Shown one piece after another: positions 24,301-28,055 of a stretch of 28,055 bases of DNA. The stretch comes from Plakobranchus ocellatus (taxonomy: Eukaryota > Mollusca > Gastropoda > Plakobranchidae), in contig BLXT01003836.1 of NCBI GenBank assembly GCA_019648995.1, forward strand, positions 67,277-95,331, written 5' to 3'. How positions within the stretch are numbered: the first letter of the stretch is position 1; each line of letters starts with the position of its first letter. Both the position numbers and the translations under genes were made by a program. The notes below the pieces were generated by a model that ran no database searches, was not told the DNA's origin, and saw nothing but the letters and a program-made list of their open reading frames with translations.

Positions 24301-26399
24301 CTTTTTAACTTCTTCAGTGTTAAGCTGATGAAGGTGATTCAAGATTTATAGAACTTTTGTGCAATTTTTACTAGCAGTTTTTAAAAATTCTATCTGCAAC
24401 ATATCATCACTAAAAAATTATGTATGCTCGCCTCCCAATCACACAGTACAGTATTGTAAAAATCTGATCAATCAAACAAAAGGATTGTGTCAATTCATAA
24501 ATGCAAAGCTTTCTGTTTTTAACTTAAAGGCTAGACCACTCATCACAAAGGAAAACAGAATTATAAAAAAATGTAGACTTCTCCATAATTGCATAAATGC
24601 AGCACTAAATTATTAAAATTCATCAACCTGATGGTAAAGGCAACTGAAATTGACGACATGATGATAAAGACAACTCAGGTTGACATCATGATAATAAAGA
24701 CAACTTACGTTGATAACATGTCCAAAGGTAATGTAAGTAAGGAGCTCACAGATCCAGTGAAGAGACATCTATATATTCGACCTGGAAAACAAAAATATCT
24801 TGCCTCTAGAAATACAATAATCAAAAAATTTTCATGTCTATCTGAAAGAACATCGATAACTGCAATATTATACACTGCCTATCACTTCTGAAACAGCTTT
24901 CGTTTACAATTGTTGTTTTTTTTTTAACTCACATACATATCCATAATTATAATAAAAGTAAATTTTTTTCCAGTCTCCCCACTTACAGGCAGTCAGAGGT
25001 ACAACTCCCAGCCAGGCAAAAGCCACCAGGGTATAGTGAAACCAGTAACGTACAGCTCGAGCCATGCTTGTTACTAGACCACTCACTATGTCTTTGATAG
25101 GTAAGCGGTTTGGCATATCTGGGGAATAAACTTTTTGAAAAAAAAAAAAATATTGAACAACAGTTACAAACTAAAGGTAAAGTTTAATAACTGGTATGGC
25201 TCAATACTAGGAAAGTTACATACGTCTTTCTAATACAGAAAGTATCCTAATCATTGCTGCACAACTTCCCTGTGTGCATGATCTAGATTTGTAATGATCA
25301 GTCTAAATGAAGACTAGATCTGCAGGCAAAATGTAACACACTGGGTCTAGATTTGACTATTTAAAGGTTAAAAACTCAATCAAAATAGAAATTAAGGCTT
25401 TATTGTTTAAAGTTGCCCCATGACAAAATAGCTTATAAAAAAAAATCATTCCAGTTGGTTACAAAGCTTTCTGTGCTGATGAATAAAATATGAAACAAGA
25501 TGTGCCATAAGCCAAGAAGATTTTTTTTTTTTGCCTATGTGACCTTCTCTTCCTTTTTCTAATCATTCATAGGCAGCCACTCACATCAGATTACATAATT
25601 GCCATCATGACGGCAATGTCAGTAGGGTGTGCTTCAGTACAAAATTATAACAGTGTGTACTATGAGCATTACTACAAGATTTCACTTGTATTTTTAAGAG
25701 ATTTCAATAGAAAATATTGCTACCTGTGCGTGCAGCATTCATCTGATCAACTACCTTCACTTTCAGAAAGTCAATAATTGTTTTACATTTAAACTTAATA
25801 GGAACTCTGAAAGTGTAGATTTTTCCATTCCAAACATCATTCTAGTGTTAGCTTTGACTATCATTTATGTCCTCCCTAAAAGGATAATTCCACAGCTTAG
25901 TGGGTTCAAACCCCACTCCCTTCACATTATCATCTGATGGTCAGTCCACCCACACAAGAGCTTTTTAAGTGCCTTACTTGTGCTCTACAAATCAACCAAT
26001 TTCAATTTGTTTCTTTCAGAATTTTTTATAAACTTTTTCAAGGCTTCAAGATGCATTTATGGTGCAGTGGTTCATACAATTGTGTACAATTATGAAATGT
26101 GCTGCTTGCCATTAAGCATCCAGTTTGAGAGGGGCAGAAAGCATAATATTGCCTAACATTTGGCAGACACAACATTTAAGCAAACTTTTAACTTCATCCA
26201 TCCAATAAATGAGATTTCAATACAAATGTATTAATTTGTTTAGTGAGAAAGATGAACAATTACAAGTTCATTGAAAAATAAAGATCAAACATGCTGAGGC
26301 AAGAGTGTGAAAACAATTTTCTTACTTGGAGTAAATGAAAATCTATGTTTGCAGAGTTCACAATACTCTTTGCGACTGTACTTGAGCCATTGCACCAAA
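8230..26399 (-). CDS. MARCHF6: MARCHF6/Doa10-type RING-CH E3 ubiquitin ligase, 23 exons, 5' incomplete
   Basis: Twenty-three exons splice into one frame of 888 codons plus stop. Each intron is GT-AG and every split codon is restored. The family is an ER and inner-nuclear-membrane E3 ligase that works with UBE2G2/UBE2J2-type E2s to degrade misfolded membrane proteins, some N-degron substrates and sterol enzymes such as squalene epoxidase. Seen here: the last zinc-ligand pair of the RING-CH (CELC, first exon), about 14 hydrophobic segments, near-identity to human blocks such as EWDRAAEELTWER and CGWWLDICSL, and the C-terminal element DDKYLVGQRLVNY. Human MARCHF6 is about 910 residues, so only some 40 N-terminal residues are missing. 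They code for the other zinc ligands and the start and should lie beyond 28055. Introns longer than 300 bases hold only the repeats listed separately; I see nothing else in them. Identity is near certain. Exon edges are inferred from splice signals and frame, not from transcripts. Confidence 0.96.
8961..9096 (-). CDS. MARCHF6: MARCHF6 exon: last membrane segment, FQVRQFRRLYNHIKDD
   Basis: It completes Gly and reads VNFETQTFVVRRIYPFVLTM, IMCCGMLVFQVRQFRRLYNH, then IKDD. Human has VHRRIYPFLLMVVVLMAILS and FQVRQFKRLYEHIKND. The acceptor is GAGCAG|GTGTGA and the donor GACAA|GTAAGT. Length is 136 bases. Confidence 0.95.
9745..9821. repeat. Hairpin element, copy 1 (31-bp inverted arms, 15-base loop)
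   Basis: The left arm 9745-9775 and right arm 9791-9821 are near-perfect reverse complements around a 15-base centre (9776-9790). The arm next to the centre reads GACGATACTGCTC and ends GCTACAGCAG. Weaker pairing may extend outward. It lies in the intron downstream of the exon at 10081-10213. No transposase or clear target-site duplication was seen. Confidence 0.85.
9837..9925. repeat. 44-bp tandem duplication, nearly perfect
   Basis: The unit starting GAGTTGAAAAAAACAG and ending GGCATACAATCA occurs at 9837-9880 and 9881-9925. The only difference is one extra A in the second copy. It starts just outside copy 1 of the hairpin element. Confidence 0.97.
10081..10213 (-). CDS. MARCHF6: MARCHF6 exon: VYNDGMRN block and membrane segment
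   Basis: It encodes VYNDGMRNLNMKFIMTQICL, then PVSTCLGLALAVPYVIAYSI and VPAL; human has VYANGIRNIDLHYIVRKLAA and SLCVPYVIASGVVPLLG. The acceptor is GTGCCAG|GTATAC and the donor CTGG|GTGAGT. Length is 133 bases. Related hairpin repeats lie in both flanking introns. Confidence 0.94.
10412..10521. repeat. Hairpin element, copy 2, opposite orientation
   Basis: The left arm ends at 10459 and the right arm starts at 10475 with GACGATACTG. The 15-base centre is 10460-10474. The arms pair over about 47 bases with mismatches and small gaps, out to TCAACTG. The centre is the reverse complement of copy 1 at about 12 of 15 positions, so both belong to one family in opposite orientation. It lies in the intron upstream of the exon at 10081-10213. 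Confidence 0.85.
10780..10869 (-). CDS. MARCHF6: MARCHF6 exon: DWALGVLHMKILTAVIMMGPQWWLK
   Basis: Thirty codons, phase 0, read DWALGVLHMKILTAVIMMGP then QWWLKRAIER. Human has DWALGVLHAKIIAAITLMGP and QWWLKTVIEQ. The acceptor is CTAAAG|GACTGG and the donor GAGAGA|GTAGGT. Confidence 0.95.
11199..11333 (-). CDS. MARCHF6: MARCHF6 exon: IPLLLGLLFDVIIVAPMRVPLDQ membrane segment
   Basis: Forty-five codons, phase 0, include VVKSLVMAGVLLVMIPLLLG, then LLFDVIIVAPMRVPLDQSPI and FFPWQ; human has VVPLLLGLLFELVIVAPLRV. The acceptor TCATTAG|GTGGTC takes its pyrimidine tract from a long CT microsatellite (minus strand). The donor CAG|GTCAGA is non-optimal. The first 21 exon bases are repeated beyond the assembly gap at 11706-11726. 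Confidence 0.94.
11337..11471. repeat. GA-rich microsatellite next to exon acceptor
   Basis: Interrupted GA/GGA/GAA repeats become a pure GA run of about 58 bases that stops at the assembly gap. On the minus strand it is a CT tract leading directly into the acceptor of the exon at 11199-11333. Confidence 0.95.
11472..11705. other. Assembly gap, 234 N
   Basis: A run of unknown bases inside the GA microsatellite. The true length is not given by the sequence, and the duplicated flanks suggest a faulty join. Confidence 1.
11706..11777 (-). repeat. Duplicate of exon start, acceptor and GA repeat beyond the gap
   Basis: 11706-11726 repeats exactly the first 21 coding bases of the exon at 11199-11333. 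It is followed by the same acceptor and GA-rich intron sequence with few changes (TAATAAG for TAATGAG). Only this sliver is present before the gap, so it is either a collapsed or duplicated assembly piece or a real partial duplication. Confidence 0.9.
11778..11835. repeat. (GA)n microsatellite, far side of gap
   Basis: About 25 GA units, then GAAAGAGAGAGAATG. It continues the GA block that holds the gap. Confidence 0.95.
12792..12973 (-). CDS. MARCHF6: MARCHF6 exon: KIHELYTAGCGLYICWL region
   Basis: It completes Val and reads FIGRQLMWLWVGDTKIHELY then TAGCGLYICWLCLRVSTVVA, followed by GWYLQGWAIIKARLQLWSML. Human has AGRWLMSFWTGTAKIHELYT with AACGLYVCWLTIRAVTVMVA. The acceptor is TTGTTAG|TTTTTATC and the donor ATGCTG|GTGAGT. 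Length is 182 bases. Confidence 0.95.
13247..13316 (-). CDS. MARCHF6: MARCHF6 exon: LMCITFFLASTISLVLP membrane segment
   Basis: It reads ISALIILMCITFFLASTISL then VLP plus one base of the next Val codon; human has VFMCITLLIASLICLTLP. The acceptor is TTTTTTCAG|ATTTC and the donor CCAG|GTGAGT. Length is 70 bases. Confidence 0.93.
14222..14416 (-). CDS. MARCHF6: MARCHF6 exon: variable loop, then AAHQAMLQGGGPTGFQPYKRP
   Basis: Sixty-five codons, phase 0. The first 35 or so (DASNIVDNPEPDHPAD onward) are a hydrophilic variable loop rich in Asp, Pro and Gln. The rest, from LGAAHQAMLQGGGPTGFQPY to KRPSFFIAR, matches human LHAAHQAILQQGGPVGFQPY. The acceptor is CGTACAG|GATGCA and the donor GCGAGG|GTGAGG. 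The exon is visibly more GC-rich than its surroundings. Confidence 0.95.
14850..15033 (-). CDS. MARCHF6: MARCHF6 exon: EAPVSELSLELLLLQVVLP block
   Basis: It completes Ser and reads EAPVSELSLELLLLQVVLPS then LLEAGHTRAMLKKLVEGWSK, ending LLDLRSYLIGDVSLDGE. Human has DAPVSELSLELLLLQVVLPA and LLDLHSYLLGD. The acceptor is ATAATTAG|TGAGGC and the donor GGCGAG|GTGAGT. Length is 184 bases. Confidence 0.96.
15333..15370. repeat. (AT)n microsatellite
   Basis: About 19 AT units in an intron. The run is self-complementary. Confidence 0.97.
15832..15932 (-). CDS. MARCHF6: MARCHF6 exon: VIFGSAVLLMLWLPIKII membrane segment
   Basis: It encodes VIFGSAVLLMLWLPIKIIRM then VFPGFLPYRVVVS, matching human VIVFGSIVLLMLWLPIRIIK. 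The acceptor is GTTTCAG|GTGATA and the donor TCAAG|GTAAGC. Length is 101 bases, leaving AG of a Ser codon. Confidence 0.95.
16320..16370 (-). CDS. MARCHF6: MARCHF6 exon: MIHLCVFRHFRRFIASV
   Basis: Seventeen codons, phase 0 on both sides, align with human MIHLPIYRHLRRFILSV. The basic RHFRR run precedes the next membrane segment. The acceptor is TTGTAG|ATGATC and the donor TCAGTG|GTAAGT. Confidence 0.94.
17269..17472 (-). CDS. MARCHF6: MARCHF6 exon: HWLVGMVYVFYFASF membrane region
   Basis: Sixty-eight codons in phase 0 begin SMFDASLSDRQASF, include the membrane segment MFIHWLVGMVYVFYFASFIL and end LRNLNDPEFNPIQE. The human protein is nearly the same from HWLVGM to FNP. The acceptor is TTTCCAG|TCAATG and the donor CAGGAG|GTGAGT. 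Confidence 0.96.
17759..17873 (-). CDS. MARCHF6: MARCHF6 exon: core membrane region ending CGWWLDICSL
   Basis: It completes Lys and reads GQRIFGLCYVVVKVKLLVVM then EIGAFPLICGWWLDICSL, one of the most conserved stretches of the family. This lies in the membrane core known as the TEB4-Doa10 (TD) domain; I place it there from family knowledge. The acceptor is ATCCAG|AGGACA and the donor CTCTG|GTGAGT. Length is 115 bases. Confidence 0.96.
18119..18228 (-). CDS. MARCHF6: MARCHF6 exon: ASHFEG block and a membrane segment
   Basis: The exon reads VTASHFEGLLTTLAGYLVIA then VFLLLIYSLCSLTGLR, parallel to human QASHFEGLITTIVGYILLAI. The acceptor is TCTTTCAG|GTGACA and the donor AGGAA|GTAAGT. Length is 110 bases, leaving two bases of a Lys codon. 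Confidence 0.94.
19515..19573 (-). CDS. MARCHF6: MARCHF6 exon: FCPYHVGHFALVG block
   Basis: It completes Ala and reads FCPYHVGHFALVGAKMDIM; human has FCPYHIGHFSLVG here. The acceptor is TTTCAG|CTTTTTG and the donor ATCATG|GTAAAT. Length is 59 bases, ending in phase 0. Confidence 0.94.
19883..19934 (-). CDS. MARCHF6: MARCHF6 exon: third membrane segment, first half
   Basis: It encodes EHVFWVVSLNTLFILVF, identical over this stretch to human. The acceptor is TAAACAG|GAGC and the donor TTTG|GTGAGT, splitting the next Ala codon after one base. Length is 52 bases. Confidence 0.95.
20274..20306 (-). CDS. MARCHF6: MARCHF6 33-base micro-exon (LLGLDGSLVFL)
   Basis: Eleven codons in phase 0 on both sides encode LLGLDGSLVFL, matching human MLGLDGSLVFL. 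The acceptor is GTCACAG|CTACTG and the donor TTTCTG|GTAGGT. Gene finders often miss an exon this short, and its skipping would keep the frame. Confidence 0.94.
20761..20822 (-). CDS. MARCHF6: MARCHF6 exon: conserved NWNPIEWDRAAEELTWER block
   Basis: It completes an Asp codon and then reads DNNWNPIEWDRAAEELTWER, nearly identical to the human block. The acceptor is TTGCAG|ATGAC and the donor AGG|GTGAGTT. Length is 62 bases, ending in phase 0. Confidence 0.96.
21678..21891 (-). CDS. MARCHF6: MARCHF6 exon: Gly/Asn/Ala-rich cytosolic linker
   Basis: A low-complexity linker that starts NGGLGPGGFNFIGGLAVGGG and includes NAGGGNGAGGGGGPALEAED. It sits where human MARCHF6 has a Gly/Ala/Asn linker with a long Glu/Asp run. 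Here the acidic run is reduced to scattered residues (EAEDVGIEDVDNG). The acceptor is TTTTTCAG|AATGG and the donor CAGG|GTAAAT. Length is 214 bases. Identity rests mainly on position and frame, with weak residue matching. Confidence 0.88.
22275..22285. repeat. Target-site duplication, 3' side of retrotransposon
   Basis: AATATACTGCT, identical to 23242-23252. It directly abuts the (CAT)n/(TGA)n tail of the element. Confidence 0.88.
22297..22902 (-). pseudogene. Reverse-transcriptase ORF fragment, C-terminal part
   Basis: Some 200 codons are open, with no stop until the terminal TGA. Recognisable blocks in order are QFKYLGTLISSDG, RIAQAKRSFQKM, YGCEAWTISKQTQKNLEATE, MWFIRRMLRTPW, FFGHVMREGNMEH and GKRSRGRQREKMLDGL. 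These are usual downstream of the polymerase core in RTE-type and related elements. It starts after the catalytic region, so it cannot encode an active enzyme. The first few residues at about 22893-22902 are junction sequence. Confidence 0.9.
22905..23241 (+). pseudogene. Reverse-transcriptase core fragment, inverted relative to its 3' part
   Basis: Open on the plus strand, it reads IYDTGQIPTDISKSIFIALP, KKPGATECELHRTISLMSH, CGFVEGKGTTNALYILRTL and VYLCFIDYTKAFDRVRHDE. FIDYTKAFD is RT motif A with one catalytic Asp. The copy breaks off before motif C. The frame runs on for a few codons into host DNA, where the direct repeat begins at 23242. Confidence 0.9.
23242..23252. repeat. Target-site duplication, inverted 5' side of retrotransposon
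   Basis: AATATACTGCT, identical to 22275-22285. It marks where the inverted RT segment meets host sequence. Confidence 0.88.
23417..23436. repeat. Short T run plus (TG)n microsatellite
   Basis: A T run followed by about seven TG units, in the intron just downstream (on the minus strand) of the exon at 23498-23660. Confidence 0.85.
23498..23660 (-). CDS. MARCHF6: MARCHF6 exon: second membrane segment and start of disordered linker
   Basis: It encodes ENLAGDCFQGCLVVTCTLCG then FISLVWLREQILHGGGPDWL, matching human CLQGCFVVTCTLCAFISLVW, and ends in the Asn-rich EQLGNNNNGNNPNR. The acceptor is CCGCAG|AGAAAAC. The donor AGG|GTCAGT is a variant of GTRAGT, chosen because it keeps frame with the next exon. 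Length is 163 bases. Confidence 0.93.
24631..24720. repeat. 30-bp tandem repeat, three units, covering an exon end and its splice donor
   Basis: Units 24631-24660, 24661-24690 and 24691-24720 align without gaps. Each reads roughly ATRRTAAAGRCAACT, five variable bases, then TGAYRWCATG. The third unit contains the last 12 bases and the donor of the exon at 24709-24781. In the other two units the donor bases are changed (CTCAGG and CTGAAA for CTTACG on the plus strand), so they no longer offer GTAAG. Confidence 0.92.
24709..24781 (-). CDS. MARCHF6: MARCHF6 exon: loop between membrane segments 1 and 2
   Basis: The exon encodes RIYRCLFTGSVSSLLTLPLD and MLS, almost identical to human RIYKCLFTGSVSSLLTLPLD. 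The acceptor is TTCCAG|GTCG and the donor TCAAC|GTAAGT. Length is 73 bases. Its 3' end and donor belong to a 30-bp tandem repeat that continues into the intron (24631-24720). Confidence 0.95.
24987..25130 (-). CDS. MARCHF6: MARCHF6 exon: post-RING linker and first membrane segment
   Basis: It begins by completing Ile, then YSPDMPNRLPIKD, matching human YSPDMPSRLPIQD. The hydrophobic stretch YWFHYTLVAFAWLGVVPLTA is the first membrane segment. The acceptor is AAAAAG|TTTATT, where the pyrimidine tract is separated from the AG by CAAAAAG, a slightly weak arrangement. The donor is GCCT|GTAAGT. Length is 144 bases; the end splits a Cys codon after its first base. Confidence 0.95.
25882..26005 (+). 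repeat. Probable tRNA-derived SINE, 5' part eroded
   Basis: GTGGGTTCAAACCCCAC (25900-25916) is a perfect tRNA T-arm: a 5-bp stem GTGGG/CCCAC around the loop TTCAAAC, and so a strong Pol III B box. No acceptable D-arm or A box lies at the right distance upstream. Downstream, AAGTGCCTTACTTGTGCTCT followed by ACAAAT resembles the GCGCTATATAAAT-type tail of many metazoan SINEs. No target-site duplication was identified. Confidence 0.55.
26326..26399 (-). CDS. MARCHF6: MARCHF6 exon: C-terminal part of RING-CH domain
   Basis: The exon translates as LVQWLKYSRKEYCELCKHRF followed by SFTP. It covers the end of the RING-CH finger, including the last zinc pair C-E-L-C and the Trp of VQWLK that is typical of E2-binding RING-CH folds. 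The first base completes a Cys codon (the C of the H-X2-C zinc pair) whose other two bases sit in a missing upstream exon. The acceptor is AACAG|TTTGG and the donor CCAA|GTAAG. The exon is 74 bases. This is the most 5' exon I can find. Confidence 0.93.
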
Positions 26400-27146
26400 C
26401 TGTTGGAAATAAACAAGTATTGAATAATACAAAACCCAATTATTTAACATCATTAAATGAAGTCTTTTTACTTTTTTTGTAGATCCATTTCTAACCCATG
26501 TCGGCTTTGTTATATTCAACCAATTCCCATTCACCACAAATTCTGCTTTTTTCCTACAGAAGCAGCAACATCTGATTGAAATATGATTGAATTTGAAATT
26601 TAATAGAAGACTATTATACTTTACACATGGCAAAGAACTTTGCATCCTTGTCAACACCCAGGTCTTGGCTAACTTACAGTCAGCTTCATAGACTAACATC
26701 ATCTCAAACTGAGCATGAACACACCAACCACCCAATTTAAATGTTACGAGCACAAAATCACTGCACATTTGATAACACAGCTTTTGTAGTAAAACTCTCT
26801 TTAAAAAAAATAATAACAAAAAAAAAAAAAAAGACTTACATTTCTAACTTTGATAATAAAAACAGTGTAGGCTTTATTTCATGTCATTCTTTTTGCCTCT
26901 TTCAAAGTATTCCCAAAGACTGGCTCAGACAGTTATAGCACTTTTTAAAAATCTCATTTGTGTTGTTTTCACATGTGTCTGACTCATTTGTTTGTATATT
27001 GTTTGCAATACATGATATACCAAATGAAAGCAATTTTTGTTATCTCCAAAGATCTACTGCTGTTTGATTTATATTTGAGTTCCTCTTATCAGCAAGTTCT
27101 TTCCTTTGTTGTTTTTGTTTTTATTATTAGTTGCTCATATATGATG

Positions 27147-27157
27147 AGAAAAAAGAT
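27147..27157. repeat. Target-site duplication, 3' side of older copy
   Basis: AGAAAAAAGAT, identical to 27607-27617, directly next to the trinucleotide tail. It is A-rich, so chance is less remote than for the other copy. Confidence 0.7.
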
Positions 27158-27606
27158 CATCATCATCATCATCATGTAACTTGTCTGGAACAGACATTGG
27201 CAATCATGTTCCTCCCTCATACCTATTCTCAGTAACCTTACAAAGTTGTTATTGCTACCTGTGCCTATTACCCATGACTTAATTAAGATTTTCAATAAAA
27301 GTTATTCTCTGTCTACCTCTACTGGGTTTGCCTTCAATCTTTTCAGTGATTGCTAAGTGTTCTAAACCCTTATGTTGGCAAATATGGCCTAAAAACTGTA
27401 GTTGTCTGTCTAATTTTAATTAATGATCGCTCAATATTAGCCTCTTTCAGAACCAATTAATTTGACTTTTTTTCTGTCCATGATATCCTCATTATTCTTC
27501 TGATAAACCACATCTCTACTGCTTCTAGTTTTTTTTCTATTTCTTTGTTTATTGTCCAACACTCACTACCATACAAAAGTACTGACCATACATATGTTTT
27601 AATTAC
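27158..27606 (-). mobile_element. RTE-like non-LTR retrotransposon fragment, 5'-truncated, older copy
   Basis: On the minus strand it reads YVWSVLLYGSECWTINKE, KKLEAVEMWFIRRIMRISW, then, past an in-frame TAA, LKEANIERSL. After frame changes it continues with RQLQFLGHI and GKPSRGRQR, and ends in an (ATG)n/(TGA)n tail at 27158-27176. The same blocks occur in the same order in the copy at 22297-22902, but the sequences differ a lot and this copy has stops and frameshifts. An exact 11-bp direct repeat, AGAAAAAAGAT, bounds it at 27147-27157 and 27607-27617. Confidence 0.85.
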
Positions 27607-27617
27607 AGAAAAAAGAT
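27607..27617. repeat. Target-site duplication, 5' side of older copy
   Basis: AGAAAAAAGAT, identical to 27147-27157. It begins exactly where protein-level similarity to the retrotransposon stops. Confidence 0.7.
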
Positions 27618-28055
27618 AGAACATCACAATTAGTATAAGTGGACCCTCACCATTTTTCTTCATTTATACAGCATGTTTTAAACCAGGTTAGAAGTAAGAC
27701 AAACAGAATCCATCTTTTTATTTTTGTTAAGTTTATTATTTCCTAACTACATTACTTACTAAGAAGAAAAAATAAAAATCTGTTTGAACTCTCTAATTTA
27801 CTAATAAAGCACTTTGCACCGTGGTGATATCAGAAATCTATCATAATCTGTAATGCTGATGATTGACCACATGAAATTAGACTAGAAGATTTCGTGAATT
27901 AAAGGAAAGATGGCTTTGGCAGTATGATTGGTGTAACTTTTAAAAAGCCTTTAAAAATTATCTCAAACTTACCAAATCAAGAGCCCAATTTAAACCCAGT
28001 TGTTTGAATCTTCGTTTTATATTCTTCAAGACCAAAAGAATTTTCACACATCATT

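Larger units (their letters stand above)
26400..28055 (-). other. MARCHF6: Upstream MARCHF6 intron, incomplete
   Basis: Sequence 5' of the first identified exon. I looked for the missing RING-CH start (a C-X2-C and C-X-C pattern) and did not find it. Apart from the retrotransposon fragment at 27158-27606 and A/T-rich runs, nothing is recognisable. The remaining 5' exons and promoter should lie past the window edge. Confidence 0.6.

Noticed and set aside
25852..25925. Functional tRNA gene
   Set aside because: Only the T-arm fits. There is no D-arm, anticodon stem or acceptor pairing at the required distances.
26358..26819. 153-codon minus-strand open frame
   Set aside because: It overlaps the MARCHF6 exon at 26326-26399 in a different phase and crosses its acceptor. 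Composition is random-like.
27968..28055. Possible MARCHF6 5' exon with a good GTAAGT donor at 27967-27972 (minus strand)
   Set aside because: The upstream frame has no cysteines in RING-CH spacing. The frame that would join the first exon in the right phase contains a stop.

Overview
The window is animal nuclear DNA, AT-rich, with spliced genes, long introns, many homopolymers and microsatellites, and decayed non-LTR retrotransposons. The one gene I can identify lies on the minus strand and fills about two thirds of the window. It is the invertebrate orthologue of MARCHF6 (MARCH6/TEB4; yeast Doa10), the large multi-spanning RING-CH E3 ubiquitin ligase of endoplasmic-reticulum-associated degradation. 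I recognised it by reading translated exons against my memory of the human protein. A lophotrochozoan such as a mollusc is a guess from genome texture; the sequence does not settle the phylum.

Twenty-three coding exons were placed from 26399 down to the stop codon at 8230-8232. All 22 complete introns are GT-AG, and every split codon is restored across the joins. Together the exons give one open frame of 888 codons plus stop. The exon or exons coding for the first RING-CH zinc ligands and the start codon are missing, so they should lie beyond 28055. The segment runs from the end of the RING-CH domain through about 14 hydrophobic segments to the conserved C-terminal element ending in LVGQRLVNY. 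The linker between the second and third membrane segments is Gly/Asn/Ala-rich.

Region by region: 1-2540 has no recognisable gene, only microsatellites and a diverged direct repeat. 2540-8229 is downstream of the stop and contains 3' UTR of unknown length, with AATAAA signals at 7411, 4649 and 2608 (minus strand), plus two local tandem duplications. 8230-26399 is MARCHF6. Its introns hold two related hairpin elements on either side of one exon, a GA-microsatellite block with a 234-base assembly gap, a tandem duplication covering a splice donor, an RTE-like retrotransposon copy (22286-23241), and a probable tRNA-derived SINE near 25900. 26400-28055 is upstream intron and contains a second, older RTE-like fragment (27158-27606).

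The clearest non-genic structure is the retrotransposon at 22286-23241. Its 3' part is in sense orientation, its 5' part is inverted, and the whole is bounded by an exact 11-bp direct repeat. That is the signature of twin priming. The second copy is a plain 5'-truncated insertion, also with an exact 11-bp direct repeat. Both copies end in (TGA)n-type tails.
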